DNA from: Peltaster fructicola
Lineage: Eukaryota > Ascomycota > Dothideomycetes
Direction: 5' to 3'
Assembly: GCA_001592805.2 (NCBI GenBank)
Contig: CP051140.1
Span: 3,287,501-3,351,500, forward strand
DNA length: 64,000 nucleotides
Part shown: positions 11,218 to 22,548 of the stretch, in pieces
Layout of the letters: every line of letters begins with the position of its first letter
Position numbering within the stretch: the stretch's first letter is position 1
Notes under the pieces: model-generated
Database searches by the model: none
The model's input: the letters and a program-made list of their open reading frames with translations, nothing else
Told to the model about the DNA's origin: nothing
Made by a program: the position numbers and the translations under genes

Positions 11218-14200
11218 CTAACGGCCGGCCTCGTTGTAGTTGACCCGGTCGGTGATGTTGCGGGTCACGCCGAAGAGATACGCAAGCTCCTGGGCGCCGA
11301 GTCGAGAGAGTTGGCTTGCTTGCTGTTCGTCGAGAGCCTGCTCAATCAGCTTCCGCTTGTTTTCTTGCAGATCGAGAATGCGGTCTTCGACTGTCTTCTC
11401 GACCAGCACACGATGGACCTTGACTGGGCGAGTCTGACCAATTCGATGAGCACGATCGATAGCTTGCTCTTCGATGTAAGGATTCCAAAATGGATCGAGA
11501 ATGATGACCTGGCTGGCAACGTTGAGGTTGAGACCAGCGTTGCCTGCCTTGAGAGACACAAGCATAATGCGGACGTTCTTCTTGGTATCCTTGAAGTCAT
11601 CAACAGCGTCAGCACGCATCTTAGCGTTCATGCTGCCATCGTAACGACGATAGTCCCAGCACTGACGATCGATCTCAACCTCACAGAGATCAAGAAGAGA
11701 CGTCCACTGGCTGAAGATGAGGATCTTCTCGCCAGAATTCTTGATTTCAAACGGCTTTTTGTCGTAAGCTTTCTCGTCTTCGGGAGCATTGATGATGCTA
11801 TGAAGGAGCTCCATCATCTTGCGGATCTTGGCAGAGTCCTTGTAGTCCTCGCGCAGACGGCGTAAGTACTTTCTGCGAGCTTTGCTGTTGCGATTGGCAA
11901 GCTTCTTCAGCTCAGCGAGCGTCAGCTGTGGTTTGGCTTTTGCCTTTCCTTTGCCTTTGCCTTTGCCTTTCTTGTCCTTCCCTGTCTTGTCTTTCTTGGC
12001 TGCCTTCTTACTTTTCTTCTCGGGCATTTCTTCGGCCTCGAGGTCGTCGAGATTTGCTTCTTCTGCCTCAGATTCTGTCTCGCTATCTTCGCCTTCATCG
12101 TTCTTAACGATGAAGCCACCGAGTGTCTTATCCTCAAACTCGCTCTCAGTCTCTGAATCGTCGACCTCACTCTCGGTCTCAGAACCATCCTCAATGACGC
12201 CGAATTGAGCCTTCTCTTCCTCTGTCAGTAGCTCAGGCATATGCACACGCTTGAAGCTGACGAAGTCTGTGATGCGCTTTGGATCGATGTCACCTCGGCA
12301 GTGCGGACATCGTGCTTTCGCACCACCCTCATTACCCTCGCGAATGGCAGCGCTGGGATCGGCAAGCTTGACGTAGCAATCGCGACACGTATCGTGGCCA
12401 CATGGTATGAAGATTGCAGGATTGATGCAAGCGTCCATGCAGATAGGACACTCGAAGTTGCCCTCCCAGTAGCCCCCTGATTCGTGTGACAACCGACTCA
12501 TTCAGTTCTCTAGCAAGATCAAGAAGGGCGTCGTCGCTGAGTTCAGCTGCTGCACCAACGCTGAAATCCTTGATGAGATGTGGATGGCAACATGCCTGGC
12601 GCAAGCGGAGCAGAAGCACCAAGATTGCAGAGTAGCTACGGCCAACAGTGCCAGTGCGAAGGTATTTGTTGAAGGTGATCTGTGTACGCTGCTCAAGACT
12701 GTCGTAAAGATTTTGCTCGTCGTCATCGAATGTCGCATGGTCAACCTCAGTAGTGCGCTCTGGAAGTACCAATATCGGCTTGCCGCGATACTCGCTCTTC
12801 TTGGTTCGACGCAACATGACAGCCTTGCATAGGACTTGCAGCATCTTCATCGCATCAGCTCTGCTGTCGTCGTTGTTGTTCTTGAGAGGTCGAGCAAAGT
12901 CGATGTTGAACTTCTCCCAGCTGCAGTACGGCTTGATGCGGAGGAAGTTGATCAGCGAGTACAGTTCAGTGACGTTGTTCATCATCGGCGTTCCGGTCAT
13001 ACAGAAGCGGTATGTGGCTTTGAGCATAAAGGCCGCCTTTGCGGTCTGTGTTGATTTGTTCTTGATGCACTGAGCTTCGTCAAGAATGACACGGTACCAG
13101 CGTGCATCAGGATCGATGAGAGTACATTGCTCATCTTTACGAGGACGTGCCTGTGTATCGTTGCGCTTACGGAGAGCGAACTTCTCATATCTCTTCAGCT
13201 CAGCAGCAAGACTGCCGAAAGTTGTGATCACGACGTCGTACTGTTGTAGTTCCCTCCAATGCTGCTTCTTGGATGCACCATGGTGAATAAACACCGACAG
13301 AGCGTGACGGCCACCCTTCACTTTCGACTCGATCTCCTGTTTCCACTGCCGCAGCAGTGCTACTGGAGCCACAATGAGTGTGGTCTTGCAGCGTGGATCT
13401 ACTGACTTTTTAGTGACAATGAGAGAGATCATTTGAATGGTCTTGCCAAGACCCATATCGTCTGCTAGGATACCGCCCTTGTTGCTTCCCTCTTCCGACT
13501 TTTGCAGCCATGTTAGACCAAGCTCTTGGTACTTGTGCAGCTTAATTGTCATAGCCTCGGGTGTCGAAACAAGCAAATGATCGGGCAGCTCTTCATCGGG
13601 CCGAATGTTCATCAGGAGAGCATCAAGCTCCTCTTTCGTCTTCTCCGGATTGTACTGCTCGAGCTGCTCATAACGCTGTCTGAAGAGATCTGCATGGTTG
13701 GCATAAGGATCGGGTCGTAGAGGGGCTCGCCAGCTTGAACCTTGATAGACGAGGTCGTCGTCTTCCTCATCTCCATCATCTAGGTAGTATGGATTTCGTT
13801 GAGAGCCGTTGATGAGTTGAGTAAGCTGGCCAAGTTGTGAGGTAAGTTCGCTTCCCACCATACGTGCTCTTTGTAGCGCAGTCCCAGTGCTAGCTTGGAC
13901 TCTCTGTAACAGAGCTGCTCGTTCTGAGTTGTGTTGAGAGTTGGCAGCTCGTGCTTGCATTGCAGCTTGCAATGAAGCTTGCTGCCAGCTCGTGAAAGGA
14001 GGCGCGGGTTTAGTTATGCCGTTTGGCATACCAGGGAAAGCACCAGGGACTGAATACTGGTTCGGAAATTGACTTGGTAGTTGCATGAACGGGTTGCGGC
14101 TAGAGGACGGCACCGGCGCAGGGTTCGGCTGCGAGTATCGATTAGGTAGTATGGTTCGCTCGTCGTCACTATCGGCGGTCAGATCTACCACATCTGATGT

Positions 14201-14899
14201 TGACAGTCGTGGTCTGTGGGAGAGATCGGTGCTCTGACGAGGCTCGGCCTTGATTTGTGGAAGTGTCTGGTTAAGACTGCCAAGCGATGTCTGAGAAGAG
14301 TTGCTTCGAGCCTCGTTCAGAAGTGGACGAATTGAAGGAAGTACAGTACCGTCGTGATTAAGTGTCGATTGGTAGACTGGTTGTGTAGCTTGTGTAGCTG
14401 GCAAAGCTGGTGTAGATGGTCCTGCTAATGCAACTTCCGAGCTCCAGCTCCGACTGACCTGGCGAGCGAACTCTTCGTCAGATCGTCGCTGTTCTGCCTG
14501 TCTTCTTAGGCTCGCCTCCGCTGCGTATTGACGCAGTCGCGCTCGTTCGGTATGGTCGAGCGTGCCTCCATGTGGCAACGGAGAAGGCGTGTGACGCTTT
14601 GATGGTCGATCTGAAGCATCTACGAGACTCGACATCGGTCGTTTCGTGCTGTAGGCAGCAAAGTGCTGCTGTGGCTGACCAAATGTTCCATTCATACTTG
14701 TGCCTTGCTCTTGAAGTCGACGTGGTGAACTCTGTGCTTCTTCGAGGCGTGTCTGCAACTCCTGCACCTGCTCTGAAAGTTCTTTGAAGCGATGATCGAA
14801 GTCATCTGCGTCGCGATCCAGGCTATTAATGAGGACCTGCTGAAATGCGATTTCGTCCTCGATCTCAGCCGCACTCGCGTCGGGCGCAAGGCTGGCCAT
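11218..14899 (-). CDS. ULS1: SNF2-family DNA translocase with RING finger (SUMO-targeted ubiquitin ligase type), one frameshift
   Basis: This is an ATP-driven DNA translocase and probable SUMO-targeted ubiquitin ligase of the Uls1/Ris1 type. From the ATG at 14899 (MASLAPDASAAEIEDE) the order is: coiled-coil region; SUMO-interacting-like VVDLTADSDDE at about 237-247; Walker A DDMGLGKT at about 480; DEAQ box; C3HC4 RING (CPICMDACINPAIF ... CPHCRGDI); acidic SETESE repeats and a Lys-rich stretch; helicase C (ILIFSQWTSLLDLCEVEI ... RAHRIGQTRPVKVHRV). The frame changes between ESVVTRI and GYWEGNFECPIC at a run of five C on the plus strand (12473-12477). Four would give one continuous 1226-residue protein. 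No intron fits. The ADDMGLGKT form and lack of a HIRAN domain favour Uls1 over Rad5. An ATG-less frame extends to 14950. Confidence 0.88.
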
Positions 14900-15573
14900 G
14901 GTGTCGGAGGAGAATTGGTCGAATCTTATGCGACGTGATCGCGGCCTCACTGAGGATGTTCATGCGCCACGTTCGAGCGGGCGCTTCATTTGAGACGCGA
15001 GTGTGCAGAAGTACATAGACCGAATGAGTGTGTCGCAAGCCGATTGGCGTTCGTGACAGGGTGAATATGCGTTGTGGTGGCAAGGATAGGGTTACAAGTC
15101 GATGTGTTGTGTTGAAAGGGTAATGCGCGCGAGGGCATTTAAAGTTCGTGCAACCATGACCCAGCGCGCGCTTTCACATGTCGAGTAAATTGACTAGAGT
15201 GACTACACGTCATATATGGACCACAAAGTGCTGGGTGTCGTGGCATAATATACGACAATGTAACCATAAGGTTGCGCCGACACACAAGCGGTAGGATAGG
15301 AGATGTGCATATTAGGGCGTCCTGCATGCCAGATCAAACGACAGGCCGTAAGGCTATCGGAACAGCCTGCAAGAGTAGAGACTTGGCTTGCATGAAGTAC
15401 ATACACATCACACACCTCCGAAGTGGCCACTATCATGCGGCAAGCCATAGAACCCTGCAGGAGGAGAGGACAGGTCATGACCATGCACCAGGAACAATAT
15501 GCACAACACAAAGCCTCGAGATGACAAACGGCAAACAATGCTCAGCAATGGACAGGTTTCGGAGAAGCTCAGT

Positions 15574-15960
15574 CGTGAGGCCCAGTTCTCACATTATCAG
15601 TACGGGCACTATCCCAAGACGTCGAAGGACAAGTGATGTGTATCAGTGCCCAGGGGACCAGAACTCCTAGTCGTGAGGGCCGACATCAGCCATGTCTGCT
15701 TGAGCAGTGTCCCGATCCATCGACAGCCACGAGACGCGCGATGTCGTCGAGGAGTGAGAGAGACTTGCTCGTGAGGTTTAAATGCAGCCTCGCCTGACTG
15801 GGCGACCCCTGAGACACCTAAGGAGAAGTGTTGTACATCGATGCCTAGCGGCCGGAGAACTCATTCGCAAGCACAAGCAGCAGCCTTGCTGATCAAGACT
15901 GCAGTGAGCTGGAGATCACTCTGATGATCAGTCTGCTTCAGATGTTGAGCCCCAAGAGCG
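15574..15960. repeat. Two diverged copies of a ~195 bp unit
   Basis: Landmarks recur at the same offset: cgtgagg at 15574 and 15770, and aaggacaagtg at 15625 versus aaggagaagtg at 15820. Both copies continue with similar gcc...gagaactc segments. Identity is patchy, so the duplication looks old. It has no gene in it. Confidence 0.5.
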
Positions 15961-17399
15961 TTGCAAGCACCTCAGCGTGCTTGACCAGTAACAAGCTCGA
16001 GCTTGCCATTTTCCCAAGCGTTGTCAGGCACCGCAGTGTCTGACCACTGTCGCCTAACTTGGCTCTTCAATGCGTAGGAGGCATGTAACATGCGTTGAGC
16101 CTTTCCGTGCTCCGTCGGCTCTTTGGAGTGGTCGCTGTATATTTCTTTGTGCTGCCAGCAGTCCGTTTCTCTGAGTAGGAGGAGAGCCACCTGCTCATTT
16201 CGGAGAGCGGTATGGCTGCACTACTGGGCTGGGACCGACAGTAAGGATGAATTGGCGTTTTCTGCGTGAGCGTTTTGACGTTCGCATGAAGCAGGAGGTT
16301 GAGTCGAGGTCAACCTTTGGTCGCAATGAAAATGACAATCATCGCAATCGTTGGCTAAGGAGCACTTAGTCTCTTGTAAGAGCACTGGCAAGCATCATTG
16401 TCGTTGTAGACTGTAAGAAAGCTTCTCGACGAGCTATACCGAGCTCGATTGACATACTTGTAGGCATGCTTGTCATGGGATGCGTAGCTGGGCAGCCAAG
16501 AAAGTCGCGACTCATGACGACTGCCTGTGCGAGCCGCACGAATCGCGCACGTATTGTCGAACTTCACTCCCTTGTTCATCTTAGCATCGTCGTCACCGTG
16601 GAAAGAGTCATCATCGGCTTCAACCAACAGGCTGAGGTCAGATCTCTCGTGAGTTCGGTCCATCAGGATGTGGCGGAGAGCTTGCTACCTCAGCTGCATC
16701 CAATGCGCACAACCCGGACATCGCGAAACCATTGCTTCACCACCAGCGAGCTATACACAACCACTACGAAGGCCTCTGCTTGGAGTAGAGATCTGGCACT
16801 GCTTCAGATATCCTTAGCAGAAGGATGCATAAGAGTTGGTTCACGGGACATCTTGCGCGGGTTGAACAGCGGGTTGAACAGAGCAAAGAGAACGTGATGG
16901 AGCTTGCAGTATAAGTAGGTCATTTCATTGTCCGATTGCTGCGAATAACTTGACTGTACTTGCGATTTTGCACACGACTGAACTCGTCCGTACTGTGGCT
17001 TCCGGTAGTCAACTCGTCAGCCCAACTTGTCTTCCTGCAATCGCTTGACTACCTGTCTACTGATTGTGCAATCAGTATGCTTACTAGTCCAGCTCGTGTC
17101 TCCACTACTACAACACATCCTCGATACAGCGACAGACGGCAAATAAGCAGGTTTTGTCGTCGTAGCAGTAGGTCTGGTATAGGGACAAAAGCGTATCCTT
17201 GGCAATCGGAGGGGTTTCCCATGGCTCGAGCCAGGATCTTGTTGAGGTCGTCTGTGGTTGATTCAGCAATCATCTGTAGCAGCTGCTATGGCACTTCAGC
17301 TACCTACAGAGGGTCCCGGATCCTTCGATCCCAGTATCGATCCAGCTTCGCATCGACGTGTCGGAGACGTGAGTACAAGCATAGATGCGATTGTCCTCG

Positions 17400-17810
17400 T
17401 TGGTCTATGAGCGTCCCTTCGCTCAAGCCAGGAAGTCGTCATAGCCATCTATGGCTGGTTCAGAGAACAACTCTGGCGATTCCTAGGATATCTCATGGTC
17501 AGGTACTGTATCTCCTTACATCATCTCGACAGACAAGGTCGAAGAAGCTTCCCATCGCTCGAGCAAGGCTATCGCTAAGGACCGCTATGGCTGTCTTAGG
17601 GATTTCATGGTTAGCTACTGTATGTGCTCGCCATCTTGACAGACAACGTCGAAGAAGCTTCCCAGCGCTTGAGCGAGGCTATCGGTGCAGGACCGCTATG
17701 GCTGTTCCAGGGATATCATGATCTTACAAACAACATCGAAGAAGCTTCCCAATGCTCTAGCAAGACTATCGGTGTAGGACCGCTGTGGCTGCCTCAGGGA
17801 TCTACATAGA
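17400..17810. repeat. Degenerate satellite of ~87-110 bp units
   Basis: Three clear copies begin at 17532, 17642 and 17729, each starting near gacaacgtcgaagaagcttc and ending near ccgctatggctgttccaggg. Offsets are 110 and 87 bases because the first unit carries 23 extra bases. A weaker copy lies upstream (ctatggctggttcag near 17450). In one frame two units translate to VEEASQRLSEAIGAGPLWLF-like peptides, but length changes break the frame across units. Confidence 0.75.
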
Positions 17811-17910
17811 GATTCCATGGTCTGCTGCCGCAGATCTCAAATACTTCGACAGATGGCGCCGTGCAAGCTCCTCATGGATGTATCAGGGAATTCAATGTCG
17901 AAGAGAAGAC

Positions 17911-18080
17911 ATCTAACTGCTCAGCCAGGTTGATCCCCATCACCTGAACAACGATCTCGTCGTAGAGACATATGGCCGGATTGGAGATATCTAACTGCTC
18001 AAGTAAGATGTTCCCACCATCTGAACAAGAGTGTCGTCATGGAGACATGGAGCTGTATTGGAGATCTAATGCTCTCAGGA
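17911..18080. repeat. 78 bp tandem repeat, two copies plus a stub
   Basis: The word atctaactgctc recurs at 17911 and 17989, exactly 78 bases apart. Each copy continues through a ccatc/acctgaaca segment, a cgtcgt-agagacat segment and ends ttggagat. A third partial copy (atctaatgctct) starts near 18065. The ending resembles the neighbouring 87-110 bp satellite, so both may share an origin. Confidence 0.75.
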
Positions 18081-18214
18081 ATCCCTAGCCCCAAGTTGCA
18101 CTCTTTCCTGAAGTTCACCGAGTCACTACAGCAACGCCAAGAGTTTGCGGCCCGCCACGGGCTATAGGTACTCTGCTGCACACAGCTTCTGTTTGCTCCC
18201 TTTCATCTTTCTTC

Positions 18215-19781
18215 ATGGCTTCCGCAGACCAGTATGTACATTGCGAACCCTCTTTCGCGCACACTGACCTCGTATAGATCGCGCAGAGGCACCCGTGAGT
18301 CGCCAGACCCACCATACAGAGCCACTGGCTCTGCTGCAGACCTCTGGCAGTCAGCACAACATTCTCCTGTCAAGCAAGAGCTGGGCAGCGCTCTGTACTA
18401 TGACGAGGACGACATTCTTGTACAGTCCGGAGAGAACAGTCGTGCACCTCACTATGTAAATCCTGCTTCATTGCAACCACAGTCTCTTGTACGTCGTTCT
18501 TGGCAACCATTTCGACCTTTGGAACGTCTCTCGGGCACCGACGAAGAAGATCCGCAACATTCGAGTCCAGGATCTTTCTCGAGAGTGACTGGCGATGTGC
18601 CCAGATCTAGTGGACTCAGAGAATGGGTAGCAGAGCCAGACCCGGCGGCTGACAACGCAACCCTGGGTCACAACCTCGCATCCTCAAGCAGGTCACATCA
18701 GCCAACACGGCCCTCTCGTTACGAAAGGAACAGCGATGCACTCATTCGCGATCGACCATCCGTCGCCCCTCGTGCTGAGCTTGTCGATCTGGCACAGTGG
18801 CCTGCAGAGGGTGACATATCTGATGGAGAGCGCAAGCGCCTCAGGCACGAGTGGAAGGAACAAGGCAAACCACGCTGTGAACGCAGTGTTTGGTATCGAG
18901 GCCAGTTTATAGGTCTTTGCTTCGGCGAACACCATCCTCACCTCCACAACAGCCTGCAAGCGACTCTGAATGCTCTCAAGCGTCGCGAGGAGTCTATAGC
19001 TGCAGCAGCAGCCGCTGAAGAGGCAAAGGCACAGGAGTCTTCAACTGCTGCAGCTGGTGCTGAGACACAGCACGCCCGGGCTTTCCAGGTTACTCTGTCG
19101 AAGTCCGCTAAGAAGCGTGCTGCAAAGCGCGCAAGGGCAGAAGTTACTGCACGAGATGCTGATGTGCAGGACCTTGCGAAGAGGTCGCCTCCTGCAGCAG
19201 AGACAAAGGCAGAGGCAGAACAACCAAAGCAGCACAAGCGTCGAGGCAACTACTGTCAACGATGTCGTATAAACCATAGAGGCCCTTGTCGAAAGTGCTT
19301 CTTCTGCACAAGAGGTTGGCATGCGAACCCTTGCAAAGGTCCGCAATCAGCTTCTGTTGCACAATCTGCGAACCCCTACGCCGCAGCTCTTCAGCAATCT
19401 GTTACGAACCAGGTCTCTGCTGCTCAACAGCCTGTTGCACAGACTCCCCAGAACATGCTCCGTTTTGGTGCGAATCCTGCTGTACCAGCTGCTCCGTCAG
19501 GCCTTGACCAGACTGCTCTCTCGGGGAGTGACCGTCTGCTTTCATTCATCTTCAATCAGGTTCATGACGCCCTCGCCATGGCAACTTCGGGATCGACAGC
19601 CAATTTCCCAGGACTGGCCAACCCAACGCCCTCTGATGAGATCATTGGACCATTCAGGACTCCAGCTACTCCAGCTGTCGCCAGCGCACCAGCCAGTGTT
19701 GCTGTCGTTGCTTCTTCGAATGCCGCCAAGCGATCAAAGGTAGTCATTCCACCAACTGGACCGGGTCAGCACAAGCTGTAG
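18215..19781 (+). CDS. Orphan protein with two abutting CCHC zinc knuckles
   Basis: Two exons give 506 residues: 18215..18231 and 18278..19781, with a 46-base intron (gtatgt, branch actgac, end tatag). This makes the N-terminus MASADQSRRGTRESPDPP. A later in-frame ATG at 18234 lies inside that intron. Most of the protein is Ser/Ala/Pro-rich and likely disordered, with a basic KKRAAKRARA stretch near residue 285. Residues 332-358 hold eight metal ligands as C-x2-C-x3-H-x3-C followed at once by C-x2-C-x4-H-x3-C, which looks like two tiny zinc knuckles and suggests RNA or single-stranded DNA binding. I recognise no family. It sits beside the repeat array, so it may be a fast-evolving or lineage-specific gene. 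Confidence 0.7.
19254..19334 (+). other. Coding segment for the double zinc knuckle
   Basis: These bases code for the eight Cys/His ligands of the orphan protein, flanked by basic residues (KQHKRRGNY before, CKGP after). The two knuckles have two residues between them, shorter than usual spacing. Confidence 0.6.
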
Positions 19782-19805
19782 GGACGCAGCACGCCTGCTA
19801 CTTGA

Positions 19806-19824
19806 GCTGCTGCTGCTGCTGCTG
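19806..19824. repeat. CTG/GCT triplet microsatellite
   Basis: A run of gct/ctg triplets of about 19 bases lies just past the stop codon of the zinc-knuckle gene. Confidence 0.8.
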
Positions 19825-20185
19825 TTAGGGGTAATCAGTTTCGAGGGATTGAGCAGCCACCGACCCAGGATGTAGAAATAGCCCACGCCGAGTCTACTTC
19901 CGGATCTCGTAACACTGCACCAGCTAGTCGACGAGCTGGTCAGCAGACTCGTCCAGGTGCTGGTCAACAGGCTAGATAGAAGCGATCAGGATGGAGTCTA
20001 GAAATTGTCGGCAACCCTGTACTATATGAATGAACTCACGCTCCATTGCTGTCTAGTCTGCTCGTTTGGTAAGTATTGGTGATGTTGACCACGATGTGAA
20101 GCTCTTAAGGTGCATCGAACTCAGGTCAACGATGTTCGATTTGACGTTTTGGTCATACTGTGCTGACTGTTCTGCACTACCGCTG

Positions 20186-22548
20186 CTATAGACTCGTCTT
20201 CTCTTTCTCAGACTCCTCAGAGACAGTCTCTGGACCATATTGCTGCTGCTTGAATGGACTTGGTCCACCAGCTGGCTTGGTGCGCTGGAAGAAGCCCGAG
20301 ACTTCCTCACTCCAGTCGTCGTCCATCTCGTGGGCACCCTCCTTCTCATCAGTTCGTGCGGCAACAGCAGCGTGCCAGTCTGCACGCATCTCTTCAACTC
20401 TGTAGTCTTGTTAGCGCACTTCGCTGAGGCCTTGTTCTGCCGACACGTACCTCTGCTGATAGTCGAGTTCGGCGTTGTAGTGACGACCAACACCCCTCCA
20501 TCGCTCCCACCAGCTCAGATGCTGGGGATGAACGGCCACGCCGTCATTATGGGTATCAGCATTGTTCTTGATTCAGTTCGATCGCAACTCACGATATTCA
20601 GACTCTCGTCCTGCACGGATGAATGCCCAGCGTCGTTCACTCTCCTTAAGATCAAGACCCGTAGTGTCGGGAAGGAATATAATGGTGAGAATGGCACCGA
20701 GCAGTCCGAACCATGGACCGACCCTATTCAATTAGCTTTAAGTCATGATCTGAGTGGGAGGCTGACAGGTAACGATCTGAATCAGAAAGGTAGTTGAACA
20801 AGATACTGACAAACAAAGCTCCCAGCTGTAATCTCCATTAGCAAGCTTCCTCGGTCGTGATACCAGACATACCTTGCCAACAGCAGCACTAAATCCGTGA
20901 GCTGAAGCTCGCACTGGAGTAGGATAGACCTCTGCAGCGACGATGAACGTGACTGAGTTTGGACCGAATTGGTTGAAGAACGAAGACAGGAAGTACATTG
21001 CCATGAAGGCTTGAGTTCCTGAGCCCTTGGCGTAGTAGTTGTAGTTGAAGGCCGGGATAACGAACAAGATGAAACAGGCTAGGAATCCCCAGAACTGCAT
21101 CCACTTTCGCCCGTAGTTCTTGTTGTCGATCAGGAAGCTGGCGAGGTAGTATCCTACGAGGGAGCAACCAATGTTGATGAGATTGTAGAGCCAGTTGGTG
21201 AAGACAGTGGCATTACCACCAGTGGCACTGGAGATGAAGTCGGACTGGAACAGCTTATTACCATAGAAGAACACATCGTTGCAGAACCAGGCACCAGCTG
21301 TGGCAATGACACGGCCACCAAAGATGCTAAATGTCGCACCAAGAGCCTTGACGTCGTAACCAGTGACTGAAGACTTCTTCTTGGCGTCATTGAGCGCTTT
21401 CGAGGCCGACCGCATCTTGTAGGTACGGAAGTAGACCAGCCAGAGTGTACCAATAGCTGGAATAGCAAAGGATATTCGGTAGATCCATTGAATAGCACCT
21501 TGGCCGTAGGGAGGGCTCGAATGGGTCTGATTGAAGATAAGAGTGAGTATGATGAGGATGATCTGGTTAAGGAATTGACCCCAGCCTTGCATCAGGAAAG
21601 CTGAGGTGACCTTACGACCACGGTGTAGACGGTCGTCACGAGTCGAGATCTTGCCTGAGCCGACGGCGTCTGTATTGTTGTCAGCATTGTTACGTTTCGC
21701 CATGTTGTGCACTCACTCTCCATAGAGCTGGTTGCGGTCATAGGATATTCTCCACCAACACCGACACCGTAGAAGAGCAGGGACAGTGCGTAGCAGATAA
21801 CCCAGCCGTCTGTAGCGATGTTAGTATCATCAACTCGGTTCCCAGGTCGTACCTACTCAAAGTGACACCCCAAGAAGCTGTAAGCATGACCAGGCCTAGG
21901 AACATGATTACAGCATCCTGAATGAGACCCCATCGACGACCAAGCCAGTCACCAATGGCTCCAACAAGGATCTGGCCAATGATGATACCAGCAACCTCAA
22001 GATAGTCGACGGCCTGCACCCACACGGCTTGACATTCCGTATGAGTTGTACCCCAGCAGTTGGACCATCCGGCGGCGAACAGAGGTTTGAGGTTACCAAT
22101 GGAGAAGAGTGTGTAGCTGCGGAGGTTAGTTCGATATGTAACTTGACTTCATCGAATCTTACCCTTCCAACAGCAGACCTGCTCCGGGAATGATCATCTG
22201 GCGGACATAGTAGGCGAAAGGAGACAGCGGATCAGCCTTGATCATACGCCCGATGCTGGCGAGTTCCTTGCGAGCCTCCGCGGAATCGACCTTGTTGGTA
22301 AACTTCAGGCGCTGTGCGATGGACATGTCCGCCCAGTAGACTCCGTTCTCATCATAGCTGTCGTCTGGCAGCAAGATCGATCTGAAGACAGCAGATTCAT
22401 TTGCATTCATGTCTCCAATATTGGCAGTGGCAACATGTTGGCCTGATTGATGTCAGTTCTGTACAGATGATTACCCAGCAGCCATACCTGAGCGGTTGGG
22501 TCCATGAGGAGCGGCCAGACCGTAGTCACGGAGTGAAGAGTCGCCCAT
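20186..22548 (-). CDS. MFS transporter, phosphate/glycerophosphodiester type (PHS family)
   Basis: Plasma-membrane H+ symporter related to Pho84/Git1. Exons: 22548..22488, 22442..22163, 22116..21857, 21809..21717, 21669..20873, 20825..20767, 20723..about 20598, about 20552..20451, 20399..20186, near 663 residues. Key stretches are GQILVGAIGDWLGRRWGLIQ (MFS loop 2-3 signature), GVGVGGEYPMTATSSME, VYPTPVRASAHGFSAAVGK, and the family hallmark FLPDTTGLDLKESERRW. Most introns are 43-47 bases with good signals. The junction between ESEY and HNDGVAVHPQHLSWWERW has no AG in the right phase. A 45-base AT-AC intron (20597..20553) would keep frame, otherwise a mutation or read error is present. Substrate is inferred from family only. 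Confidence 0.85.

Larger units (their letters stand above)
14900..18214. other. Gene-poor region of about 3.3 kb with decayed tandem repeats
   Basis: No protein family can be recognised. Frames of 130-250 codons (for example 15272-15670, 16466-16897, 16960-17721) have odd composition, and the last follows the repeat array rather than a conserved protein. At least three degenerate repeat families occur and are listed separately. Confidence 0.6.

Noticed and set aside
15272-15670. 132-codon plus-strand frame
   Set aside because: Rich in His, Arg and Thr with no motif, and it runs into the 195 bp repeat pair.
16960-17721. 253-codon plus-strand frame
   Set aside because: Its second half is the satellite array, and the repeat units are not kept in frame. 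It has no recognised domain.
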